A DNA stretch of 64,000 bases from Mytilinidion resinicola (Eukaryota; Ascomycota; Dothideomycetes; Mytilinidiales; Mytilinidiaceae), in the NCBI RefSeq assembly GCF_010093595.1, contig NW_022985438.1, positions 1,326,785 to 1,390,784 of the forward strand, in the 5' to 3' direction. Shown piece after piece: positions 1 through 10,555 of this stretch. The notes under the pieces were generated by a model. The model saw only the letters and a program-made list of their open reading frames with translations. It searched no databases and was not told where the DNA came from. Within the stretch, counting starts at the first letter, position 1. Each line of letters starts with the position of its first letter. The position numbers and the translations under genes were made by a program.

Positions 1-477
1 CAAGTGTAGCTGGAGTTTCTCCCTGAGTTCATGTAACGTTAGCCAAAGCCAGGAAGACAGAAAAAGCACAGCGAGACCTACCGTGACAATACAATTCAGA
101 GCACTGTTACAGTCCCCGGTATAACATGCTTTGCCAGTACCGTTCGCGGAGGCAGTGCCCGCATCGTTGAAGGTACAGTTGGTTCTACCCCAGACACGCC
201 CTCCCCAGTCCTCCGAAACGGTCTGATTTTTGGACTCTCCAGGCTGCAGCATAAAACCACCCTCCGAAGGGCCTGTTCCAGATTGCGTGGTGATTCCAGG
301 CCAGATGTTTTCCCCGCAGTAATTTGTGACAATGATTGGTGTCATAGGTGCCTTTCTCTTAGCTTGCCTCGTGCTGAGCTTCCCAGCGTAGAGTTGATCC
401 ATAACACGGTTGCCATTGGTAGCCGGCAACGTCAATCCTAGGATCAGGGCAACAGCCCGCATCGACTTCATCAGCAT
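1..477 (-). CDS. Thaumatin-like secreted protein (partial, C-terminus outside window)
   Basis: Two exons are visible, 82-477 and 1-22, separated by a 59 nt GT..AG intron (23-81); the rest lies beyond the window edge. The start at 477 is followed by a hydrophobic signal-peptide stretch (MLMKSMRAVALILGLTLPA), then a dibasic site (QAKRK) that could be a Kex2 cut. The mature part has the thaumatin-family hallmarks: GENIWPGI, GFMLQPGES, WGGRVWGRTNC and CYTGDC, and the splice joins in frame to GETPATL, as expected for the family. Thaumatin-like proteins are secreted, disulfide-rich proteins; some bind or cleave beta-glucans, but substrate is not evident here. Family assignment is firm; catalytic activity cannot be judged without the missing part. 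Confidence 0.88.
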   Translation of the reverse strand, partial: MLMKSMRAVALILGLTLPATNGNRVMDQLYAGKLSTRQAKRKAPMTPIIVTNYCGENIWPGITTQSGTGPSEGGFMLQPGESKNQTVSEDWGGRVWGRTNCTFNDAGTASANGTGKACYTGDCNSALNCIVTVGLAVLFLSSWLWLTLHELREKLQLHL

Positions 478-1755
478 GCTGGCTGATAGGTCGGGTATCG
501 AGGCGTTCTAGAACGCGATAGGGTTTGTTCAAGGTTCCGCGGGAGCCGTTCAGGGTGATACGGCGGCTCGTCGCAAAGTGAAATAGGGAAAAGGACAAGT
601 CAATGATTTTATAGGGAAGTTACGAAAAGGGATGGGAGAGTGTTGAGAGGTGTAGTGGGGACGGGAGAGAACGGCGACCCGCGCCGTAGAAGTTGGACGC
701 CGATCATGAACGGGTGAAGTTGGCAAGCGCCGTGGAACTTGAGGGTTCGTGGTTGCGTTGCTCCAAGCTGTCCAGCTCCAGCAATCCATGATCGTCGCCG
801 GACCTGGCAGTTACGTAGCTAAGAAAGGCAGGGACCCGGAGGCAGGCAGCCCGCCAATCGAACGGTGACGAAAATGCAACTCTAAAACGGCGCCTTATTC
901 GTCGACATTCTGCTATTTCCATCCAGTGCCATCTATCTAGAACTCTTCCAGCTATCCCAACAAGTACACACCTCGACAGAAATAACTGCACTCCAATACG
1001 TCGACATGACTTACGTTTCTGACCTCGACTATCTCCAGGCTTCGGTTCTTTAGCTACACTCGACAAAAATCTGTGCAAATGGCGTGAGTCTCACTCAGTA
1101 CAAGTACAGATTGCACTTCAAAGATTGGACATCATTCCCAGATAATGTAGACAAAGCGGTTTATTTTCGCTTGTTCCTGGCTAGTCTCAACGGAGCTGTG
1201 CTATTTGCATGGTTCGCAGTTGGCCCAGGGTTGCGTCCAGAAATGCGGATCCAGTCTATTGAACCCGCCCGTAGCTTCTCCTACTCTTCTCCACATCTGG
1301 ATCTTAACTGGACTAATACAGCCCCATAGAAGGCTTGGTTTGACGCAAAAATCATACAGACTATCGAAATCACGATTGACTCCACATTCCAGGTGGAATC
1401 TAGCTCTAGCTCAACCAGATGGCCACGCAATCATTCAGATGATCGAGACTATGCTTTGCCTCGTGTTCTAGCTCTTCGGTAGCTAGGCAGAAACTCTGCA
1501 CGCTGTTAGGGCCCCATTTCCCTTCTACACGCTCCACCATATTCATGACAAGAGTGCATTGTTATTACGAGTCTATGCATCCAACATACAATAATATGGA
1601 CACACTAAACATAGCTTTCTGCTTCGACAGTAAACGCCCACACAGTGCATCCCAAAAAATACGGCTCAGCCAATACGAATAAGCCCCAGCTTACAAAGCC
1701 TTCAATCCTTTTCTCCCCGCATCTATTTTCAAAACATGGTATATCCAACTCAACC
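478..1755. other. Intergenic region without a recognisable gene
   Basis: It holds the upstream region of the thaumatin-like gene (TATA box at 607-613) and the 3' flank of the cupredoxin gene. The open frames here are short, arginine-rich and resemble no family I know. I see no RNA gene or repeat. Confidence 0.5.
607..613 (-). promoter_or_regulatory. TATA box of the thaumatin-like gene
   Basis: Reading on the minus strand, TATAAAA lies about 130 nt upstream of the start codon at 477. This is a normal spacing for a strongly regulated fungal secreted-protein gene. Seen in sequence; function inferred. Confidence 0.45.
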
Positions 1756-2640
1756 CTATAGCATAAAGAAAGCAGCAATACCCGCCCACGCAAGCCCTGA
1801 CAAGCCACTCCTGGCGGCGTCGGCAAAGCCTCCGGGCGCGGCGTTGACGGACTGCTGAGGGGGACTGGTTGTACTTGCGGCCGTGGCGGCACCGCCCGTC
1901 GCGCCCGCAACGCCCGATGGTGCAGCTGCCGTGGCGGTCGCGATAGTAGAAGCTCCACCGAGGACGGCTCCGGAACTAGATGCGGCGCCGGCGACATCGG
2001 CGGGGTTCTGGCCCGGGGATAGGTTGGCAGGGGCGAGGGCTGCGAGCGCAGCGAAGGCTTGGACGGTCTTGTTACCGCTAGTGGCACTGTGGAGATGGGT
2101 TAGTGTGTCTATGTGTTGAGTGGAGGAGCAGTGTTACGTACGCGTTGATGGCGCCGACCATACCGGACTGGCAATGTTTGGCCTGGGAGCAGTAGAACCA
2201 GATGGGTTTTGTGTCCTTGACGCGGATAGTGTAGACTAGTTGCACACCAGAAGCACCGAATGTGTGATTGTTTGCCATAAACCCGGAGAAGAACGCGTCG
2301 GTCTTGTTGGGCATCACATTCTGGATCGGAACACACGGCTGGTCGAAGGTGGATTGAACGACGGAGTGGTTCTATTGAAACGAGTCAGTGGAGCCACGAC
2401 AGGCTTAGATGCAATCGAACTAACCTTTTTATTGAATTGGAACTGGACGAGGTCGCCGGCGGCTGCGATGACACTGTTTGGCGAAAAGATGGTTGAACCA
2501 TTGGTTCCTCCGACTTGGACGACATGGACGGTTTCCTGACCCGCCGCCGCGGCAACAGTGGCACTGGCAGTATAGGCAGCCTGTGCTAACACCTGACCGA
2601 CCACGAAAAGCGACGCAGCGATGGTTCGTGAGAAATGCAT
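1756..2640 (-). CDS. GPI-anchored extracellular cupredoxin-like protein
   Basis: Three exons, 2425-2640, 2142-2371 and 1756-2086, encode 258 residues. A signal peptide (ends near VLAQA) is followed by a cupredoxin beta-barrel: ETVHVVQVGG, then GDLVQFQF, NHSVVQS, PCVP and WFYCSQAKHCQSGM. The putative type 1 copper ligands are all present: the His of NHS, then Cys, His and Met in the last motif. After the barrel comes a low-complexity Ala/Ser/Gly linker of about 90 residues ending in a hydrophobic tail (LSGLAWAGIAAFFML), which fits a GPI-anchor signal. Members of this fungal family sit in the cell wall or plasma membrane; substrates are largely unknown. A TTG codon five codons upstream is in frame, but the ATG at 2640 is preferred. 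Assignment by family pattern; copper binding is inferred from ligands. Confidence 0.88.
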
Positions 2641-3973
2641 TTTCGGCGAAGTCAAATGAGCGACTGTATTATAAAAGATCGTGGTGGAGATGAATGAAAA
2701 TGATAGGCGGCTAGCGCTCTAGACTGGACTTGCCAGAAGGATTGAATGTATAATTAAGAAGTGAAAGACAGAGAGACAGACAGAGTAAGGAGCAAAAGAG
2801 AAAGACGAAGGAGCAGAATGGAAGATGAAAGAGAAAGCAGTTTGATTGAGGCCAGACCGGCTGGCTCAAAGCGGATCTTAAGGCATAAATGTAATCGGAC
2901 AAGCTGGTTAGAGCGTCGTCAAGGAGGCCAACTTGAGGCTGTGTCAGGGATGTCGATACAGGGCGGGCGAGTTCTGCGACGTGCAAGATCTGTTTCTGCT
3001 TCAGCCACGTCGAGACGAGATCCGGCCGCCGAGAGCTGCAAGCACTGCTATCTTCTTCATGGCGCTTCGGCGGTCAGTGGTAGGAACAGATTCTGCAGAC
3101 ATCAGCGTCAAGAATAGCGAACAGTCAGTACGTTTCCAGCGACATTGCAGCACATCTAGAGCGTATTTTGTTGTGTCAGTTGCGATCAGAAGGTGTGAAT
3201 GGCGAGGCTATCGCCAACCCCTCGATGTTGGTGAAGCGATCCCTGTTTGAGGACGGTTTGAGCCGTGCAACAACCTTAAAATACCCATGCAACGTAGGCG
3301 CGGGCACGACGAATCCGAAATAAGGGCTTGGAAAAGGCCTTCGATTGCTAGCATTGAGATTACGCGGCGGCCAGAGGTTTTCTTCAATGCCGCCGCGACT
3401 ACGTACGCCGATGTTTCTGCATCCGTAATTCGTTTTGGCCTTGTATGAGACCTGCTAGCCTACCGGACCACTCGAAAGGCGGCAGGAAGTAGGCTCGGAT
3501 TATCCCTCCCAGAGACCCAAACTAGAAATCGCCGTGCCAAATATCTACAGACTCTGGTGAATCGTGTCTACCTTGCTGGGATAAACAGGAGAATCAAGCT
3601 TAGCTGATACATGCCCACCATATCTCAACCATGTCTCCAAGTTTAGTCTGGATGTCGATGATGCCGTGGCGATGTGAAGCTTGCCATTGAAATTCGAAGA
3701 CAGAAATGCTCGGCTGATTGTCTTTGAGCCCGCCCAAATCGTTGTCCCTAGGGCCATCCGCTTTCAAGGATGTAATCATATCGAAGGGTCTGAATTATCT
3801 TCATCTTCTCAAGTAGGGCCCATTCGAAGCTGAGTCGTAGTAGTTGACCAGTTGCCTCGGGTCCCAACAAGGGCCCAAGGTATGAAGGAATCCAGCAAGA
3901 CCGGAATCTCGTAGCAACAGCCATCTGCCTACGGAAACCCTTGCCTCTGTAACATCACAGTCGGCCATGACTC
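2641..3973. other. Intergenic region without a recognisable gene
   Basis: A purine-rich tract (GA-rich on the plus strand, about 2760-2835) lies about 120 nt upstream of the cupredoxin start and may be part of its promoter. The remainder is the 3' flank of the CENP-X gene. No coding signal seen. Confidence 0.5.
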
Positions 3974-4625
3974 TCAGAAATCCAACACAAGCTGCGGCGC
4001 CAACTTCTCCAGATCCTCAACCTATTCATCACCACCATTAGCCTCCCTTATTAGCCCAACACCTCAGTATACATACCTGCAAAAACCCATCACTAACCCC
4101 CATCCCCACCCCGCCACCACTCGCATCCTCCCTCTCAAACGCCGCCCTCGCCACCGCCTCCCTTACGAACGTCTCCACATACTTCCCCACCACACTCATC
4201 GCCTCCCGCTGAATCTTCACCTTCGGATCCTCAAATCCCTCGTGCAGCAGCCGCGCCAGCAGCGGCGGCGGGACAGCCGGCCTCTGCAACTCCTCTACCT
4301 GAGCCGGCGCGGTGCGGTGCTGTGCACGGTCTTCCATCTCTACATCGTCGTCCGAGGCCTCCTCTTCAGCTTCCTCGTCGTTGTCATCTTCGGCGGAGTC
4401 AGCATCTTCAGCCTCGGAGGAGGAGATGATGGTAGAGGCGTTTTGGAAGCTTGGGCGCGAGGTTGCGGGTTTCTTGAGGGCGGCGGAGGTGGAGGTGCGC
4501 GCGGCGGGCTTGGGAGCGACGCGTTGGGCGGGTTTGGACGCGGTGGGAGCGGCTTTGACGGGGCGGGGTGGCTTGAAGGCGAGGCCTTTGCGGCGGACGG
4601 GGTTGGAGGTGGGCTTTGGAGGCAT
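3974..4625 (-). CDS. MHF2: CENP-X / Mhf2 histone-fold protein
   Basis: Two exons, 4077-4625 and 3974-4021, encode 198 residues; the intron (4022-4076) sits 15 codons before the stop. The C-terminal ~80 residues match CENP-X: PPLLARLLHEGF, KIQREAMSVVGKYVETFVRE, then after the splice the conserved end VEDLEKLAPQLVLDF. CENP-X pairs with CENP-S as a histone-fold tetramer at kinetochores and with the FANCM/Mph1 helicase in fork repair, in the nucleus. The first ~115 residues are not part of the fold: a basic, Pro/Ala-rich stretch followed by an acidic Ser/Asp/Glu tract. Human CENP-X is about 80 residues, so this extension is an addition. Without the small last exon the protein would lack its conserved end, which is why I am confident in the splice. 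Confidence 0.87.
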
Positions 4626-5326
4626 GGTGTTGGCAGGATGCTAGGCAGAGGGTGAGTTGGCAGTTGTTGTTGTTGCGAGGTAGATGCGTGAAGAGGAAAG
4701 TCAAACCACAAGTCACGCCCTCACGTGACTAGCATAAAGGTGATGAATGCGGATGGTCTACTACATTTGAATATACATCACAAGCATAACAAGAGCGTAA
4801 AAATAATCAGTAGCGTTTCACTCAGGCTGTATTGTACAAGACGGAAAGCAAGTGACATTTACTCAACTCTCAAGGAACCTTAGCGACGGTTCCAAGACCG
4901 GGAGAGCGGAACCCAGGTATGAGCGCGACAACGGTCTTACTAATCTCTTGCTACTGCAATATCTCGGGTCTCGTGTGAAATGGTGATCACGCTCTGATAT
5001 CACCATCATCGATGGAGCTTGTTGGTGGTATTCCAATATATTTTCTAATTATTTGTATCTCTTTCACTAGCTCTCCTCTCCACGACATCCACATTCGTCA
5101 GAAGGTATGCCAGCTCACTACAACGATCGTGTCGAAAGAGTAAGCTATACAAGACAAGCGAAGCGCCCGAGCGCCCGCCAGGAACGCCGGTTCGATGCAA
5201 TGTTTAAAAAGAAACAAGAAAACAAAAACGGAAAGTGGTATATCGCAACAAACGATCCATGTTTCCAACCAAGCAAGAAGAGCCATCCAAGTCATACCCA
5301 TTCATCCCTTGCTTTTCTTCTCACTA
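4626..5326. other. Intergenic region without a recognisable gene
   Basis: This is the upstream flank of the CENP-X gene and the 3' flank of the DUF3455 gene. No gene, RNA or repeat is supported. Confidence 0.5.
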
Positions 5327-6117
5327 TCATGACGTGTAGAACCAGTAGACCGCGCTGTACTCGACGTCAAAGTCGCCGCTGATCCCACTGCAGTTCTTTG
5401 GTGGCTGTCCACCTGCGGTGTCGACTCGGTACACCTCTTTGAAGGTGCCGTCTTCGATACCAGTGAGCTTCAACCATGGCACGCTGCCCATGTTGTTTGA
5501 GCCCGCGGGTGCGTCCGCAGGTGCGGTCGTGTTTGCAGTCTTCTTAAGGCTGCCGATGCCGTAAGCGTGCGCGGCTGTGTCGAGGTTGAAGACGGGTGTG
5601 GTAATGTTGGAGAAAAAGTGGTGGCCAGATTCTAGGGCTGTGGCTTGGTCGCCCGTTGGCACGGAGAAGGCCAGAGCAATGGCGGGGGTAGAGGAGAGTG
5701 TTGTCGGAGCGCGGGAAGCAGCACATGTGGCGTTGAAGAGAGTTGCAGCAGCACCTTCGGATACTGGAATAACCGTCTCAGAGGCAGAGGCGCAGGTGTA
5801 GTTTTGGGTGCCGCGGCCAACTGCAACATGGTAAAGTCTTAGACCCGCAGTTGGAGGTGGTAGAGGAGCGGTTTGGCCTGACGCAATGTTAGTGATTGTT
5901 CCTGCTATATTATGCAAAGAAACGTACCCAATGGGGGTGTCACGCCGTCCAGGTCACAGACGCCATCAGTAAGGCGCTGGAATGTCGGGGCTGAGATGGC
6001 CCGTTTGCTCAGGAAGTCGCCGAGGGATGGTAGGCTGAGGGCTTGCCGTGTTGGGAGGGCGAAGATGGTTGAGGGAGCAAGGGCCAAGGCGAGGACTAGT
6101 GGCGATGAGAAGAACAT
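5327..6117 (-). CDS. Secreted DUF3455-family protein
   Basis: Two exons, 5928-6117 and 5327-5877, encode 246 residues; the 50 nt intron (5878-5927) has a GTACGT donor and an ATCACTAAC branch site. The protein starts with a signal peptide (FFSSPLVLALALAPSTIFA). The body carries the DUF3455 pattern known from secreted fungal proteins: LYHVAVGRGTQNYTC near the start, PVFNLDT in the middle, GSNNMGSVPWLKL, then EVYRVDTAGG and EYSAVYWFY at the end. Several Asn-X-Ser/Thr sites suggest glycosylation. The family has no established biochemical role; database names such as malate dehydrogenase for some members are not supported by any motif here. It lies between CENP-X and a long gap and shows no operon-like context. 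Confidence 0.85.
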
Positions 6118-7846
6118 GTTGATGGTAGTGTGTGTGTATGTGTTTGGAGAGGTATGTCGGTAGAATCGACAGAAGATGGTCGAAGAGGAGGATGGTGAGA
6201 TATATTATGCCCAGAAGGAAATAGAAGAAGCCCAAAAAAAGATTACCCAAAGGAAAGCAATCAATGCAGAGGACCGAAGAAACGGAAGGGAAAAGAGACT
6301 GCAGGGCTACGCGCTGAGGGCACTTGAGGTATCACAGGTTTGACTGGAGGTGGGATAGACATTGCTGGCCAGGCGGGCCAAATCCTTATATGTACCGGCG
6401 CGCGAGTTGCGTCGACGATGCGCGCACGGAGACCCATCAGCGTGGATGGCGCGTACGGAACCACCTCTGGCCGGCGCAGTCAAAAATAACCAGCGGCTGG
6501 GGGGTGGTCGGGAGGCTGGCGGCCTGATTGGGCGGGCGGGGAGCCGCTCAAGGAACCCTGCGATCCCTGGGGCGTGGGTTAGAAGCCAAGCTCTTTTAGC
6601 TCCCGTGCCGTGCAGGCTATTTTGGGGCCAGAGAATCCCGCGGAGTCGTGGTGTTGATGCTGTGAACAATCCCGAGAACTGCGAGCGTCAGCAGCGGACA
6701 ATGCTCTGAGGGCGGCAGTAAGACATCGTCTAGATCCCGTGAGCCCGCGATTTCTCAGCGTGGGCTTCACGACAGCGCCCTCTGCGGGTGGCGTTGTTGC
6801 ATGCAGAGCCGCTCGCGCGACGGTGGAGGCCCCGCTGCGGTCGAGTAATGTCCGTTAATTGCCTACAACCAGGCAAGCGGGAGATGAGTGCTCCAAAATA
6901 GACTCGATGCTGCATATTGCCAGCAAAATAGTGCCGTTGTGGCCTCGCTGCCGTAACCGCCAGGCCAATAGCGGGTCGCGGGCGCTTCGACAGGCTTCGA
7001 AACATCGTCGCTGGTTGGACGAAGCGTGCAGCCATGTTTGCTTCGCGCGGTTTCAGCGTTCAGGCCTTGGTGGCCGGCGACTGGACAAAAGGCCCGCACT
7101 TCAGGCGGGAAGGTCGCGAAGACGCTGGGTCCGGCAGCGAGAAGACGCAATTTTGACGCGCTGGCCTTGGGTTCCTTGCGGGCGACCCGAGAAGATATTT
7201 CGGTAGCCACCTCATTTGCAATCGCCGTCACCTTCCCCGCCTCTTCCAAACAAGCCAGGCCATGGAAGCATTGTGGGAAATATTCGAATGGCAGGGAGCT
7301 GGACCTGCCACCCGGATCACCAAATGCCGACCTGTTCTAGGGAGTAAGGCCCGTCTGTGAAACAAGTGCTGCGGTGAGCATTTGGAACCCTCTTGCACAG
7401 CACCCGCAAGCCACCCGCTTGTTTCGTGGCTCTGGTGTCAAGACGAGGCCATGTGAACGACATCTGACCGGAGACGCACCATTCCGCCCAGAACCTACTG
7501 TATTGCCACCAAGGTTTCCAAGGGCTCCACGTAATGCCGGTGGATCTCGAGAACCACTGAGGGCGGGCCTGTATCTGGGCTGTCCGGGCGAGTAGTCGAA
7601 CCTTTGAGGCTGCAAAATGCTGCTGGCGCCGAGACATTGGTCGAGATATTGCCGCCGCCATGCGTAACCTTCCTGATTTAATCTTAGCGAAGACACTGCC
7701 AGCGCGAAGAGAAGACGGCAGCTTGCTAGAACACCCCAGTAACAATTAGACACACGCGTGTTTGTCAGGCCTGTGGATGTCCTTGTGATGACGACGGCTA
7801 ATAATACAGCGACACAATACACGCCCCAGAAACCCTCTTGAAATCG
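6118..7846. other. GC-rich intergenic region without a recognisable gene
   Basis: About 1.7 kb separates the DUF3455 start from the CASP stop. An AT-rich TATA-like stretch at about 6200-6207 is 84 nt upstream of the DUF3455 start. The many open frames in this block overlap on both strands and match no family I recognise, as expected from GC-rich non-coding DNA. Confidence 0.45.
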
Positions 7847-10268
7847 CTAACCACCTTCCTGGAACCCCTCCTGGTGCCAATCTCCAGGATTGGCTTCACC
7901 ACCGCCATCCACAGGCCCTCCTCCAGCCGCCGCTGCCAGTGCCGCCTCGCCCAGGTTCGCCGAGTGCTTCTCGATGTCCGCTGTGCCCGCCCAGTACAGC
8001 ATGAAAAACACCAATAAATGGAGCCCTAGACAATACGCTGCAAAGAGGTTCCTACTGGTTCGTGTCGCAAGAACCAGCCGCGTAATTCGAAAGACTATCC
8101 TCTCAAACACGCTCATTCGCTTGAGCGCCCGAGCCGACTCTCTGCCCCGGAATGCTGCGAACGGCGAGATGTTCTGCTCGTACGTCGACCGATATCTGTC
8201 CATCGTGAGCCCGGATGAGGTATCCGAGGAAACTTGAATCGTCGAGGGATTGGGATTCGTCGAGTACTGCAATGCTGACGACCCTGCAGGGTGACCCCTA
8301 TTATAGGTCGAGACGTATCGAGTCTTCTCGTATAAGTCAAGGTTGTCTTTTTGTAGAGACGCAATCTCTGACCGGAGCGAGGACACATTCTGGTATGCTT
8401 TCGACAGCTCTGACTCTAATTCGGAGTTCCGTTTCTTGAACCGGTCCCGTTGGGCCGTGACCATGGGAAGAATACCGGACCCACCTCCCACAGGCTCGCC
8501 CATTCGAATCGCCTCCATCGTATTCAAAGACGCCTGTTGAGGGTCGAATCCCGATATAATCGACGACGTGGGCGAAGACTGCTTCCGGCGGCCTCCAAAT
8601 GAGGATTGTGGGTACCGAGATGCATAAGTCCCAGCTACCGACATGGCTGATGAGGGGAACGCATTGGATGCCTCCTGTTGCACCTTCTCCAGGTCGTTTT
8701 CAAGCGTCTCTGTCAGACGCCTCGACTTCTCAAGCTCCATGTTGGTGCTTGAAAGCTCTTCTTGCAGCGATTCAAGACGGCTTTGGAGGTCTTGGTGCGA
8801 CACGCGAAGAACGGTGAGCTCGTTATTGAGCTTCTTATTTCGAGCAAGCAAGAGTTGCTCCAATGTCTCACCCTTAGATTTGCTTAAAGTGCCATTTTGG
8901 TGATGAGTAGCTTCTTCGGATGGGATGTTTCCGTCATCCTCGTCTCCAGTAGAAAATTCGATAGACTAAATTATTAGTGATTGATCAATAGACATGTAGG
9001 GGCATAATGCATACCTTGAGAACTTCTAGCTCCTGCTTGACATTTTCGTAGTCTGCCCACTTCTGCACCTTCTCCCGAAGGTTCTCCCTCTCACCTTTCA
9101 ACGAAGCGATTTCACGCTCAAGACTGCGACTCTCAGTTTCCAGGCGCCTCTTCTCAGAGTCCTTCTCGAATTTTGCCGATTCCAGCTTTCGAAGCAGGGA
9201 AGAGTTCTCTGACCGGAGTCGCAGGAAGGCAGGTTCATCCTCAATGACAACTTGCTGCTGAGAGCTTTGGGTGCTCGACGCGGACTGTGCGAGCTCCAAG
9301 CGTAGCTGCTCGTTCCTTGCCTCGACCTCTGCCAATCGAATGCTTGTCCTCTCGAGCTCAGAACTAACAATCTCTAGCTCAGCAGCAGTAGCGCCTCCAA
9401 GGCTAGCTTCGCTCTCACCCTCCTCGCCTCGCCCTAGCCGCTGTGAAACTTCATAGCTGGCTTTCAGTTCCTTCAGCAATCGATCCTGGTTCTCAACCTT
9501 CTCCTCTAAACTCTTTTCTTTGGCCTCCCAGTTATCCTGCTTCTCCGCCAATACTGCCTCCCATGATGAGCCCACCTCCTTGATCTTAGAATCTCGCGAT
9601 TCTTCGAGTGATTGCCGAGCACTACGCTCTTGTTCTAATTTGCTCTCCGTCTCTTCCAACTGTGTCGTAAGGTTCGAAACAGTCCTTTGTAAATGTTCAT
9701 TCTCCGCTGTGAGTTTGGGTACCGTTTCTTCGGCAGTGACAAGGGAGTCGATTGAGGCTTCAAGTAGGGGATATGGATCGGGCGCTTCTGAGAGTGGTGA
9801 ATAGACTTGGAAGAAGGCAGCCTGGACAGCCTTAGACTGGTTGGATATTAGATCAATGAAAGTTTGGTATGCTGTATAGATATTAGTATGGCTTAATGTC
9901 AACGGTCACTTCTGCCTTACACTTCAACAACCCCTTGATATCGCTGAGCTTGCTCGCATCATCGAGCTTTCGGAAGTCCTTCGTTTTCTGTGCCAAGTCT
10001 TTCCGCTGTGTAAGGGTGTCTCTCTGGTGCGCTACGATGTCGGAAGCAGCGGTATCGAGGGTGGGAATCAGGGTGGTCAAATCGATGTCTAGTAGTCTCC
10101 GTAAGCATTTACACATGGCCTTAGGCGGGAAACTTTACTCCTCCACGCGGCGATAGCAGTCTGGAACTTGTTGTCTCCGCCATTCCCCGCAAACTCAGCG
10201 AGGTCGTCGAGCTTGTCGATGGGGTTGGACTCCTGCGAGCTCCTGGGCTCGTCCGCCGCGAGATCCAT
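7847..10268 (-). CDS. COY1: CASP / Coy1 Golgi coiled-coil membrane protein
   Basis: Four exons, 10139-10268, 9921-10088, 9015-9871 and 7847-8965, encode 757 residues; introns are 49-50 nt. The N-terminus shows the family start (KFQTAIAAWRN, IDLTTLIPTLD, KTKDFRKLDD, DIKGLLKSYQTFID, PDPYPLLEAS). The next several hundred residues are heptad-rich coiled coil. The C-terminal CASP domain includes MVTAQRDRFKKRN, SPFAAFRGRE, and one membrane span near residues 685-710 (FAAYCLGLHLLVFFMLYWA), giving a tail-anchored Golgi protein. CASP/Coy1 acts in intra-Golgi and retrograde tethering and SNARE regulation. The ATG at 10268 is the first ATG in frame. The gene shares a 287 bp upstream region with VPS3, another membrane-traffic gene. 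Assignment is firm. Confidence 0.93.
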
Positions 10269-10555
10269 GTCGTCCAAGTTGAGGTGTCAGCGCCTGGATA
10301 GTGCGGTGCAATATAGCAATCACTGGTAGCAAAGGCTCATCCAAAAGCAGTCATCGAGGGGAAGTTGTATTCGCGTTCGCGTGGACGTGATGCTAAGGCT
10401 GTCGAAGTGGACACTCAGCCCTGGGGCTCTGCGGCGTTGCCAGCTCTGCCGATTCGCCGGAGCTTCACGAGCTCAGGCACCAACAAGCACTCCACCATGG
10501 CTCCTGTTCCTGGTTTGGACATATAAAACAATGTCTAAATCAGCCCTGAAGGAAT
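10269..10555. promoter_or_regulatory. Shared divergent promoter of CASP and VPS3
   Basis: The 287 bp between two start codons on opposite strands must hold both promoters. I see no TATA box clearly placed for either gene, which suits housekeeping expression. Co-regulation is inference. Confidence 0.6.

Noticed and set aside
704..1078. 124-residue minus-strand frame
   Set aside because: Arg-rich, no motif, no splice or signal support.
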